Of a stretch of DNA of 64,000 nt, positions 45,504 through 53,243 are shown piece after piece. The number at the start of each line of letters is the position of its first letter. Position 1 is the stretch's first letter. A program made the translations under genes and the position numbers. Source of the stretch: Sphingobacteriaceae bacterium GW460-11-11-14-LB5. Its GTDB lineage: Bacteria > Bacteroidota > Bacteroidia > Sphingobacteriales > Sphingobacteriaceae. The DNA is taken from positions 4,154,001 through 4,218,000 of the forward strand of contig CP021237.1 in the NCBI GenBank assembly GCA_002151545.1, in the 5' to 3' direction. The notes below the pieces were generated by a model. The model did not search any database, had not been told where the DNA came from, and was given only the letters and a program-made list of their open reading frames with translations.

Positions 45504-46570
45504 ATTTAGATACCGAAGTTTTAAAAGCCTACGGATACACTAAAGAAAATACAAAAATTACACAAATAGGTACGGGCTTAATTAACCGTACTTATTTGCT
45601 TTCGCCCCTGGCAGAAGAAAAAAAATATATTCTTCAAAACATCAACACCTCAGTTTTCAAATCGCCGCAAGCTATTGCAAATAATCTTCGCGCCATTGCC
45701 GACTACCTTAACTTTGCTTATCCTGAGTATCTTTTTATAAAACCAGTTTCTACCGCTAATGGCGAAGAAATGGCACATATTCATCATGAATATTGGCGGA
45801 TGCTTCCTTTTGTAACCGGTACCGTTTCATTAGATGTACTGGCTGCCCCAAAACAGGCATATGAAGCAGCTAAACAATTTGGAAAACTCAGCAGGCTGTT
45901 AGATAACTTTGACGCGAAAACCCTTCAGCCTACTATTCCGGGTTTCCATGATTTAGGCTTAAGGTACGAACAGTTTGCACTGACGCTAAACCAGGCAGCA
46001 GGAGCATTAAAAGATGAGGCAAAATCAGAAATTGAAGACGCTTTAACACATCGGTATATTCTGGATTATTATACTTCTTATTCGCACAGAAAAGATTTCC
46101 CAGACCGGGTAATGCACCACGATACCAAGATCAGTAATGTGCTGTTAGATGATGAAACCAATGAAGGGATTTGTGTAATTGATCTGGATACGATTATGCC
46201 TGGAAAATTTATTTCCGATCTGGGCGATATGATGCGTACCTACCTATGTGCCTTCTCAGAGAATGAAACCGATATGGATAAGGTAAAGATACGTTTACCC
46301 TATTTCGAAGCGATGATAAGAGGTTATTTATCGGAAATGAAAAGCATTTTAACTGAAACCGAAAAAGAGCTTATCCTATTTTCGGGCAAGTATATTATTT
46401 ATATGCAGGCTTTACGCTTTTTAACCGATTTTTTAAGTGGCAATAATTATTATCCTACAAGCTATCCTGCACAAAATTTAGACCGGGCAAAAAATCAGTT
46501 TAAACTATTACACGAATTATCGGTAAACGAAAAAGAATTACAGGATATTATTGAAGAAAATTTGGTTTAG
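45494..46570 (+). CDS. Aminoglycoside-phosphotransferase-fold sugar kinase
   Basis: A 358-residue kinase. HHDTKISNVLLDD matches the catalytic HxDxxxxN loop and VIDLDTIMPG carries the second metal Asp. Related proteins phosphorylate N-acetylhexosamines at the anomeric position (NahK-like) or cell-wall amino sugars (AmgK-like). Its overlap with the nucleotidyltransferase implies a two-step pathway from free sugar to nucleotide sugar. The assignment to GlcNAc, MurNAc or another sugar is open. Confidence 0.83.
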   Translation: MELNLDTEVLKAYGYTKENTKITQIGTGLINRTYLLSPLAEEKKYILQNINTSVFKSPQAIANNLRAIADYLNFAYPEYLFIKPVSTANGEEMAHIHHEYWRMLPFVTGTVSLDVLAAPKQAYEAAKQFGKLSRLLDNFDAKTLQPTIPGFHDLGLRYEQFALTLNQAAGALKDEAKSEIEDALTHRYILDYYTSYSHRKDFPDRVMHHDTKISNVLLDDETNEGICVIDLDTIMPGKFISDLGDMMRTYLCAFSENETDMDKVKIRLPYFEAMIRGYLSEMKSILTETEKELILFSGKYIIYMQALRFLTDFLSGNNYYPTSYPAQNLDRAKNQFKLLHELSVNEKELQDIIEENLV

Positions 46571-46602
46571 TTCTTTCGTCACCCTGATATTCAGAACATC
46601 AA

Positions 46603-46908
46603 ATGAGCAGCATGAAAATAAATAATTTTAAAGTTTGGCTTTTTATTTCCGCATCTCTTCTTTTTCTCACTTTCACCATTATAACATTTATTGCATACGG
46701 AGCTGTTGAAGAGGGTACGGATGGGAATAACCCTATAACACGCGCAATAGCCAGGCTATATTATATTTTCCGTTTTCCTACACACACTTTGTTTTTTAGT
46801 ATTATGAATAGTCCTCTATTCTTTTTGGGGCTGGTATATAACTGTCTATTTTATGGTTTTCTAACAGAAAGGATCGTCTTTCTATTTAATCAAAAAAAAT
46901 CAAATTGA
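46603..46908 (+). CDS. Small membrane hypothetical protein
   Basis: A 101-residue protein with two likely helices (VWLFISASLLFLTFTIITFI near residue 10, and LFFLGLVYNCLFYGFLT near residue 68). It could also start at Met4 (46612). No domain recognised and no clear partner; it follows the kinase gene by 32 bases. Confidence 0.55.
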   Translation: MSSMKINNFKVWLFISASLLFLTFTIITFIAYGAVEEGTDGNNPITRAIARLYYIFRFPTHTLFFSIMNSPLFFLGLVYNCLFYGFLTERIVFLFNQKKSN

Positions 46909-47000
46909 TGCACTTTAACAATATAAGACAATTGAAAGCTAATGTAAGTTAGGCCAGTTGCTAATTAAAAATCTGGATAAAAAGCACTAGACCCTTCTCC

Positions 47001-47140
47001 ATAAACCCGACAGCAGCGAAAATACTTTTTTAAAATAGTTGCGCTAATACGAGGCAAAGTAACCAATAGAAAAGATGCTTCGTTTCTCAGCATGACAGTA
47101 GTGGTTTAAAAAGATTGAAGCGAATGGCGGGGCTGCCGTC
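47001..47140. repeat. REP-like element, inverted copy A
   Basis: Starts TAAACCCGACAGCAGCG and ends CGAATGGCGGGGCTGCCGTC, i.e. the reverse complement of the 25.6-kb element ends. The middle (about 85 bases) is not shared with other copies; it includes an ATGACAG palindrome piece, so one repeat may have inserted into another. Confidence 0.6.
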
Positions 47141-47250
47141 ACCAATGTGCACCAAACCCTTCATTTCCAAATCCTTTCTTTAACCATATAAGGTATTTAA
47201 GAGACATATAAGCTAAGCGCCCACCGCTATTAAAGCACAGACGTGCCTTA

Positions 47251-47309
47251 CTAAACCCGACAGCAGCAATTCCGGTCCTTCATCGGATTAGCGAATGGCG
47301 GGACTGTTG
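47251..47309. repeat. REP-like element, inverted copy B
   Basis: Starts CTAAACCCGACAGCAGC, has ATTCCGGTCCTTCATCGGAT in the middle and ends GCGAATGGCGGGACTGTTG. A compact, probably complete copy of the family. Confidence 0.65.
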
Positions 47310-47389
47310 TTTGCGAAGAGTACTAAACCGTTCGTTTTCAATAAAAACAAAAGATATATTTAAAACCTGCGAGGTTTGAATAGCGCACA

Positions 47390-47427
47390 AAAAAAAGCGC
47401 TCCTGTATTTAATCAGGAACGCTTTTT
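47390..47427 (-). terminator. Rho-independent terminator of dnaK
   Basis: On the minus strand, AAAAAGCGTTCCTG pairs with CAGGAGCGCTTTTT, followed by T; it is 50 bases after the dnaK stop. Confidence 0.85.
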
Positions 47428-47476
47428 ATATTTAAATCTTCGGACTTTACGTACCTCAGACTTTCCGACTATAAGA

Positions 47477-49384
47477 CTATTTCTTATCGTCTTCTTTTAC
47501 TTCTTCAAAATCAACGTCAGTCACGTTATCGCCACCTTGAGGCTGACCATCAGCTTGTGGTTGTTCGCCACCTTGAGGCTGACCGCCATCTTTGTACATT
47601 TCCTCTGATGCTGCGTTCCATGCATTTTGCAATTCAGCTTGTGCTGCATCGATATCTGCAAAGTTACGAGAACCGTGTGCTGCTTTCAATTTCTCTAAAC
47701 CAGCTTCGATTGGCGCTTTTTTATCAGCAGATAATTTATCACCAAACTCTTTTAATTGTTTCTCAGTTGAGAAAATTAAAGCATCAGCACCGTTGATTTT
47801 ATCAGCTTCTTCTTTCTGCTTAGCATCATCTGCTGCATTAGCTTCAGCTTCTTCTTTCATTTTTTTGATCTCAGCATCAGTTAAACCTGAAGATGCTTCG
47901 ATACGGATTTTTTGCTCTTTACCAGTAGCTTTATCTTTAGCACTTACGTGTAAGATACCGTTAGCATCAATATCAAACGATACTTCTACCTGAGGCACAC
48001 CACGAGGTGCTGGTGGAATACCATCTAAAATGAAACGGCCAATTGTACGGTTCTGACCAGCCATTGGGCGTTCACCTTGTAAAATATGGATTTCTACTGA
48101 AGGCTGGTTATCAGCTGCAGTTGAGAAAGTCTCTGATTTTTTAGTTGGAATTGTAGTGTTAGACTCGATTAATTTAGTCATTACACCACCCATAGTTTCG
48201 ATACCTAATGATAAAGGTGTAACGTCTAATAACAATACATCTTTCACATCACCAGTTAACACACCACCTTGAATAGCAGCACCGATAGCTACAACCTCAT
48301 CAGGGTTAACACCTTTACTTGGCTCTTTACCGAAGAAAGCTTTAACTGCTTCCTGGATAGCAGGAATACGGGTTGAACCACCTACCAGGATAATTTCGTC
48401 GATATCACTTGTGCTTAAACCAGCATTTTTCAAAGCAGATTTACAAGGATCGATCGTGCGTTTAATCAAACTATCAGCCAATTGCTCAAATTTAGCACGA
48501 GATAATGTACGTACTAAGTGTTTAGGGCCGCTGGCATCAGCAGTAATGTATGGTAAGTTAATTTCAGTTGAAGTTGTGCTCGATAACTCAATTTTAGCTT
48601 TCTCAGCAGCTTCTTTTAAACGTTGTAAAGCCATTGGGTCTTTAGCTAAATCCATGCTGTTTTCAGCTTTGAATTCGCTTGTTAACCAATCAATAATAAT
48701 GTGGTCAAAGTCATCACCACCTAAGTGTGTATCACCATCAGTAGATTTTACTTCAAAAACACCGTCACCTAATTCTAAAACAGAAACGTCATGTGTACCA
48801 CCACCACAGTCAAACACCACAATTTTCATGTCTTTGTGTGCTTTATCTAAACCATAAGCTAAAGCAGCTGCAGTTGGCTCGTTAATGATACGTTTTACAG
48901 TTAAACCTGCAATTTCGCCAGCTTCTTTAGTTGCCTGACGTTGTGCATCGTTAAAATAAGCAGGTACCGTAATTACCGCTTCAGTTACTTCCTGACCCAG
49001 GAAATCTTCAGCAGTTTTTTTCATTTTCTGCAAAATCATTGCAGAAATTTCCTGTGGAGTATATTTTCTGTCATCGATTTCAACACGTGGCGTGTTATTA
49101 TCACCTTTAATCACTTTATAAGGTACACGTCCAGCTTCTTTCGCACTTTCGTCGTAGCTGTTACCCATAAAGCGTTTAATCGAATATATCGTTTTTGTTG
49201 GGTTGGTTATAGCCTGACGTTTAGCAGGCTCGCCAACCTTACGCTCACCGTTTTCTGCAAAAGCAACAATAGACGGTGTAGTACGTTTACCCTCACTGTT
49301 TGCGATAACTACAGGCTCGTTGCCCTCCATTACGCTTACGCAAGAGTTTGTTGTTCCTAAGTCTATTCCAATAATTTTTCCCAT
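47477..49384 (-). CDS. dnaK: Molecular chaperone DnaK (Hsp70)
   Basis: A 635-residue ATP-dependent chaperone. I use ATG 49384 because it gives the standard MGKIIGIDLGTTNSCVSV; the frame to 49477 adds residues that overlap the promoter. The nucleotide-binding landmarks include IDLGTTNS, VVFDCGGGTHDVSVL and ILVGGSTRIPA; the C-terminus ends in the acidic NVTDVDFEEVKEDDKK. The tail carries a Gln/Gly/Pro repeat (PQGGEQPQADGQPQGG). It stands alone without grpE or dnaJ; the nearest DnaJ-class gene is 5.3 kb away on the other strand. Confidence 0.97.
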   Translation of the reverse strand: MGKIIGIDLGTTNSCVSVMEGNEPVVIANSEGKRTTPSIVAFAENGERKVGEPAKRQAITNPTKTIYSIKRFMGNSYDESAKEAGRVPYKVIKGDNNTPRVEIDDRKYTPQEISAMILQKMKKTAEDFLGQEVTEAVITVPAYFNDAQRQATKEAGEIAGLTVKRIINEPTAAALAYGLDKAHKDMKIVVFDCGGGTHDVSVLELGDGVFEVKSTDGDTHLGGDDFDHIIIDWLTSEFKAENSMDLAKDPMALQRLKEAAEKAKIELSSTTSTEINLPYITADASGPKHLVRTLSRAKFEQLADSLIKRTIDPCKSALKNAGLSTSDIDEIILVGGSTRIPAIQEAVKAFFGKEPSKGVNPDEVVAIGAAIQGGVLTGDVKDVLLLDVTPLSLGIETMGGVMTKLIESNTTIPTKKSETFSTAADNQPSVEIHILQGERPMAGQNRTIGRFILDGIPPAPRGVPQVEVSFDIDANGILHVSAKDKATGKEQKIRIEASSGLTDAEIKKMKEEAEANAADDAKQKEEADKINGADALIFSTEKQLKEFGDKLSADKKAPIEAGLEKLKAAHGSRNFADIDAAQAELQNAWNAASEEMYKDGGQPQGGEQPQADGQPQGGDNVTDVDFEEVKEDDKK

Positions 49385-49432
49385 TGTATTTTTAATTTCT
49401 CTTTTTAAAGTATTATAATTTCTACTGCTATT

Positions 49433-49450
49433 AAACAATGCTTGTGCCAA
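49433..49450 (-). promoter_or_regulatory. Sigma-54-like (-24/-12) promoter of dnaK
   Basis: On the minus strand TTGGCAC-AAGCA-TTGTTT: TGGCAC, five bases, TTG, matching the sigma-54 consensus TGGCAC-N5-TTGC except for GT in place of GC at -12. It would start transcription near 49423, leaving a 39-base 5' leader before ATG 49384. No other strong promoter match was seen. Confidence 0.55.
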
Positions 49451-49841
49451 TTGGTTTTTGGCAGATAATATGCGCAAAAGACTGATAAAATGTAAAAAAA
49501 GAGGCTATGGTTTACTGACAGCATGACAGAATTGATGGAAGATGTGGTAGGAAAGATGGATAATGGAAGTAGAAAGGGTTAAGCTTAAAGACTAAAGCAA
49601 AGTATAAATTGTCTGTTTTTTGAAAATGTGCGTAAGTAATCCTTCGGGGGGCAGCAGCCCCGCTATCCGCTTTACTTCGTTGCACTCGTGTTCGCTATTA
49701 TCGGGTTTATTCTACAGCGGCAGTGCAAACCAACAACTGGCAAGCTAAAACACAATTACAAAATAATCCTCAAAGTTTCATATCTTTAATATACAGAACC
49801 TAATCTTTGCAATCATTTAAATCTGTGTAATCCCTTATAAA
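49451..49841. other. Intergenic region with repeats upstream of dnaK
   Basis: No gene. Contains ACAGCATGACAG (49515 area), the low-complexity TTGATGGAAGATGTGGTAGG (49532-49562), and a REP-like element at 49650-49709. The promoter of the DUF1304 gene probably uses the TATCTTTAA box near 49784. Confidence 0.5.
49650..49709. repeat. REP-like element, copy C
   Basis: GCAGCAGCCCCGCTATCCGC at one end and CGCTATTATCGGGTTTA at the other; same orientation as the 25.6-kb element. Confidence 0.6.
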
Positions 49842-50201
49842 ATGCAATTAGCAGCTCAAATCGCAGTCGGCTTCGTCGCCTTGATTCACCTTTACATTCT
49901 TTGGTTAGAAATGTTCGCATGGACCACCAAAGCACCGAAAGTATTCAAAACTATACCTAAGGACTTATTTGTACCAACAAAAACATTGGCCGCAAACCAG
50001 GGATTATACAATGGTTTTTTAGCTGCAGGTTTAATCTGGTCCTTATGTATAAGCGATCATCACTGGAGGTTTTATGTGGCCATATTCTTTTTAACCTGTA
50101 TAATTATTGCCGGCATTTATGGTGCCGCAACTGCCAGTAAAAAAATTCTTTATGTACAATCAATACCGGCTTTAATCGCATTGATTTTATTACACCTATA
50201 A
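49842..50201 (+). CDS. DUF1304 family membrane protein
   Basis: A 119-residue protein with four predicted helices. It matches the DUF1304 pattern: FVALIHLYILWLEMFAWTT near the N-terminus and ANQGLYNGFLAAGLIWSL in the second helix. The length is usual for the family. The function is unknown. Confidence 0.87.
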   Translation: MQLAAQIAVGFVALIHLYILWLEMFAWTTKAPKVFKTIPKDLFVPTKTLAANQGLYNGFLAAGLIWSLCISDHHWRFYVAIFFLTCIIIAGIYGAATASKKILYVQSIPALIALILLHL

Positions 50202-50213
50202 GCTCGGTACTAT

Positions 50214-50234
50214 CGGTTGGTGCCACACCGACCG
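50214..50234. repeat. GGTTGGTG palindrome, copy 1
   Basis: Stem CGGTTGGTG/CACCGACCG with a CCA loop, just after the DUF1304 stop. Related to 50974-51000 and 51678-51698. Text downstream (TTTCATTAATTCTTAC) also resembles text following copy 2. Confidence 0.6.
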
Positions 50235-50325
50235 AAACGCGATTCATTTGTTTTTTCATTAATTCTTACCTTTTTGGTTATGGAAATTAGCTTATCTCTA
50301 CATCATTCCTTAAACCATTAAACAA

Positions 50326-50934
50326 ATGAAGAAATATTTTATCGCAATAGCGCTCATGGGTATCATCTATACCGCGAAATCTCAAAATGTTAAACCTCTA
50401 GAAAGTTTTGAAAAAACAATTGAGAATAATAGCTTAATGCTGGATCAACCAGTAGGTTTTGTAAAAACAGAACCAATTAAAAATACAGGTATGATGTATG
50501 AATATGCGGTTATCGATACTACAAAACATATTGAGATCAGATATGCTGTTCGCTCCTTGATAGAACGGGTAAAAGAATACAAAAAGTGGCAAGAGACGAA
50601 AAAAGAAGGAGAAATTAGAACAGACCCCAATAGGATGGTTCGCGCCTCAATTATGGCAATAGGGATGAACATCGCTAATGAATTCACTAAACCACCAGCT
50701 ATACAACAATTCCCTCTTGAGTCGGTAAAAAAAGATTTCAATGCCGACGCCGGATTTTTTACCACTATTACGCCAACAAAAAATTTCGGCAAAAACTACA
50801 AGTTTTGCATGATGGTTGCCATACACAAACAAGATATTGCAGACGCTTATACTTTTATATTAAGTGATGATATGGAAAACATTAAAAAATATATAACACC
50901 AGTTATTTTTAACGCTTTAAGGTTTAAAAAATAA
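50326..50934 (+). CDS. Exported hypothetical protein
   Basis: A 202-residue protein with signal peptide (MKKYFIAIALMGIIYTAKSQ). The mature part is mixed alpha/beta with YEYAVIDTTKHIEIRYAVRS and a C-terminal DAYTFILSDDMENIKKYI. It resembles secreted Bacteroidota proteins of unknown function. No catalytic motif recognised. Confidence 0.65.
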   Translation: MKKYFIAIALMGIIYTAKSQNVKPLESFEKTIENNSLMLDQPVGFVKTEPIKNTGMMYEYAVIDTTKHIEIRYAVRSLIERVKEYKKWQETKKEGEIRTDPNRMVRASIMAIGMNIANEFTKPPAIQQFPLESVKKDFNADAGFFTTITPTKNFGKNYKFCMMVAIHKQDIADAYTFILSDDMENIKKYITPVIFNALRFKK

Positions 50935-50973
50935 CAAGCATGCTGTAGCTCATACTAAAAAACATGTTATTTC

Positions 50974-51000
50974 TTTTTGTTGGTGTCACACCAACAAAAA
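50974..51000. repeat. GGTTGGTG palindrome, copy 2
   Basis: Perfect 12-base stem TTTTTGTTGGTG/CACCAACAAAAA with TCA loop, after the exported protein stop. It could also act as a terminator for that gene. Confidence 0.7.
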
Positions 51001-51027
51001 TAGTGTTCTTCTTGTCATTAATTCTAT

Positions 51028-51603
51028 ATGCAAAAATTATCTACGCTCCTCATCTTATTTACACTGTTAAGCTTTAAACCTATTGCAAATAATAAAATAA
51101 GTGAGGATAAAATTGATGAAGCCCTAGCTTTCTGCAAGAAAAATAATATGGATACCTCAATCACCATCATGGTTGATATGAGTATCCACTCAGGCAAAAA
51201 CAGAATTTTTGTTTACGATTTTAAGAAAAAACAAATCGCCATCGAAGGGCTTTGTGCCCATGGTGTTGGCGGTGGTAGTACGCCAAACAAACCTGTTTTC
51301 AGCAACAAAGAAGGGAGTTATTGCACCTCTTTAGGCAAATACAAAGTTAAAGGACGCTCATATAGCAATTGGGGGATCAATATCCACTATAAAATGTATG
51401 GATTAGAAAAAACGAACAGTAATGCTTTTAAACGGATTGTGGTTTTACATTCTTATACCCCTATTCCAAACGAAGAAATTTATCCGCAAACTTTATTCGG
51501 ACAAAGTGCCGGCTGCCCTGTTTTATCAGACGGTACCATGAGAAAAATTGATGCGCTGCTCAAAACCAAAAAAAAACCGGTACTGCTTTGGATTTATGAA
51601 TAA
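51028..51603 (+). CDS. Murein L,D-transpeptidase catalytic domain protein
   Basis: A 191-residue exported protein (signal peptide STLLILFTLLSFKPIA). The YkuD-like catalytic pieces are WGINIHYKMYGLE, the His in KRIVVLHSYTP (His141) and the nucleophile Cys163 in FGQSAGCPVLSDG. It belongs to the L,D-transpeptidase catalytic domain family, which is widespread in Bacteroidota. It would act on peptidoglycan in the periplasm, cross-linking or anchoring. Confidence 0.87.
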   Translation: MQKLSTLLILFTLLSFKPIANNKISEDKIDEALAFCKKNNMDTSITIMVDMSIHSGKNRIFVYDFKKKQIAIEGLCAHGVGGGSTPNKPVFSNKEGSYCTSLGKYKVKGRSYSNWGINIHYKMYGLEKTNSNAFKRIVVLHSYTPIPNEEIYPQTLFGQSAGCPVLSDGTMRKIDALLKTKKKPVLLWIYE

Positions 51604-51677
51604 ATGTTAAATTAATAAAAGCGGTCGTCGCCATGAACTTGCTTCAGGACCTGGTTAATAAGGAGAATCGATACAAA

Positions 51678-51698
51678 CGGTCGGTGTCTCACCCAACG
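51678..51698. repeat. GGTTGGTG palindrome, copy 3 (diverged)
   Basis: CGGTCGGTG, loop TCT, CACCCAACG; two mismatches in the stem. After the L,D-transpeptidase stop. Confidence 0.45.
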
Positions 51699-51730
51699 AA
51701 AATGCCCCATCTGTTTTATAGTACATAATA

Positions 51731-51757
51731 GATGCTGAAATAAATTCAGCATGACGA
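51731..51757. repeat. ATGACG-family palindrome piece
   Basis: GATGCTGAAATAAATTCAGC followed by ATGACGA: dyad GCTGAA/TTCAGC within the CGTCAT...ATGACG element family. Confidence 0.55.
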
Positions 51758-51770
51758 CAGTATTAGAAAT

Positions 51771-52973
51771 TTACAACTCCAACAATCTTTCTAAGTGATG
51801 GTAACCAATTCCAAAATATTCCTTACTTGCTTTAATTTTTTGTAAAATTTCTGCTTTCCGCTCTACGCCAAGCCCTTTGCCTTTCACGCCAACAACCAGA
51901 ACATTCTTAGGCGTATGCGCATCTGAAATAAATTCGAACACTTTGGTTTTATACCCGAAGTACTCTAAAATCAGCGCCCGGATTCCATCGGTAACCATTT
52001 CTGCCTGGCGTTCTAAAAAGATGCCATATTTAGTTAAAAATGAAACATCGTTCTTTACTTTATTTTGCTCAATTTCCCTGCGGATCTGCTTATGGCAGCA
52101 TGGCGCAACCACAATCAGTTCGGCATTGGCTTTAATTCCCTTAAAAATGGCGTCGTCGGTAGCGGTATCACAGGCATGCAAGGCAATTAACAAGTTTACA
52201 TCTTCAGCCTTGTAATCCTCAATCGTTCCCTGAAGAAAATTCAATTGAGCGAATGAAGATTTTTCGGCAACCTGATTACACAAATCAACCATATCCTGGC
52301 GATACTCCACGCCTACCACTTCAGTTTCCAATTTTAAAACCGAGTGCAGGTAATCGTACAAGGCAAAAGTTAAATAACCTTTACCTGAGCCCATATCGGC
52401 TACCTTTTTAATGCTACCTTCAGGCAATTCTTTAATTAAAGAACTTAAAATTTCAATGTAATGGTTAATCTGGCGGAATTTATCCTGCGCATTTTTGAAT
52501 ACCTTACCTTCTACATCGGTGATTTTCAGCTCCGTTAAATAAGACTTTGCTTCGGGTTTAATTAACCTTACTTTCTCTTTGTCGTGACTGGCAGAGGGGG
52601 CTGCTGCACTTGATGCTTTGCTTTCTCTAAAAACAACCTTACCATTGTTCAGTTCTTCCAAAATCAGGTCTTTTTCAGTGCTAAACAAGGTGGCAATCTT
52701 AAATCCATTAGCCAGATAACCGGAAATTAGGTCAACAGCATCATCAATCGCATAGTTTTTAACCACATCGCGTGTTTTGTAACGATAGGTAAAAGCTAGT
52801 TTAGTTTCGCGTTTAATGATCACTTTACGAATCAGCAATTGTTTTAATGCTTCCTCCTCTCCTTTGTAATTTCCCAAAGAAATTTTGACAAAAGTTTCGG
52901 CATCCAGGCTTTCTTTTAAAGCAGTAGTAAATTGGTTGTTGTATTCTGACACTGACATTGATTTGAACTGCAA
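51771..52973 (-). CDS. SAM-dependent methyltransferase (Methyltransf_32-like)
   Basis: A 400-residue protein. A SAM-binding core begins near residue 190 with VADMGSGKGYLTFALYD and VVGVEYRQDMVDLCNQVA; LLIALHACDTATDDAIF and VVAPCCHKQIRREI are typical of this family (the CxH near CCHKQ is conserved in the METTL25/Methyltransf_32 group). The N-terminal 130 residues are a separate helical/beta region. The substrate is probably a nucleic acid or protein, but it is not determined. Confidence 0.82.
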   Translation of the reverse strand: MQFKSMSVSEYNNQFTTALKESLDAETFVKISLGNYKGEEEALKQLLIRKVIIKRETKLAFTYRYKTRDVVKNYAIDDAVDLISGYLANGFKIATLFSTEKDLILEELNNGKVVFRESKASSAAAPSASHDKEKVRLIKPEAKSYLTELKITDVEGKVFKNAQDKFRQINHYIEILSSLIKELPEGSIKKVADMGSGKGYLTFALYDYLHSVLKLETEVVGVEYRQDMVDLCNQVAEKSSFAQLNFLQGTIEDYKAEDVNLLIALHACDTATDDAIFKGIKANAELIVVAPCCHKQIRREIEQNKVKNDVSFLTKYGIFLERQAEMVTDGIRALILEYFGYKTKVFEFISDAHTPKNVLVVGVKGKGLGVERKAEILQKIKASKEYFGIGYHHLERLLEL

Positions 52974-53040
52974 AGATAATCAAGTTTATCCGGAGCTGAA
53001 CATTCAGGAAATAATGTAACAATAGAGCGACTATACAGCG

Positions 53041-53072
53041 AATGATGGAAGATGTAAAAGGGAAAATGAAAT
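53041..53072. repeat. ATGGAAGATG-type low-complexity text
   Basis: AATGATGGAAGATGTAAAAG followed by GGAAAATGAAATGA, between the methyltransferase and GMC genes. Same family as 27618-27650. Confidence 0.4.
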
Positions 53073-53243
53073 GAATTTCTGCTAGAAAACCTTTATCAGA
53101 GCTCTAAATAAATGAATGACGTAATACGATTTAGAAATACGCATGGGCTATATTATCTATATTGATTCCAAAGTAGCTGAACACTTTTTTTTCAAAAAAT
53201 TAAGTTTTAGATTAGAGTATATAAAAACATCTAACCACAATTC

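Larger units (their letters stand above)
46909..47389. other. Repeat-rich intergenic region before dnaK
   Basis: No gene is seen. It contains two inverted REP-like elements (47001-47140 and 47251-47309) and the text TTCTCAGCATGACAGTAG of the ATGACG family near 47082. Convergent genes flank it. Confidence 0.6.

Noticed and set aside
48411..48857. Long antisense frames inside dnaK (also 47592-47993 and 48941-49360)
   Set aside because: They are codon-bias shadows of the highly expressed dnaK gene, with no independent signals.
49385..49477. N-terminal extension of DnaK
   Set aside because: The standard DnaK start MGKIIGIDLG is at 49384, and the extension covers the promoter.
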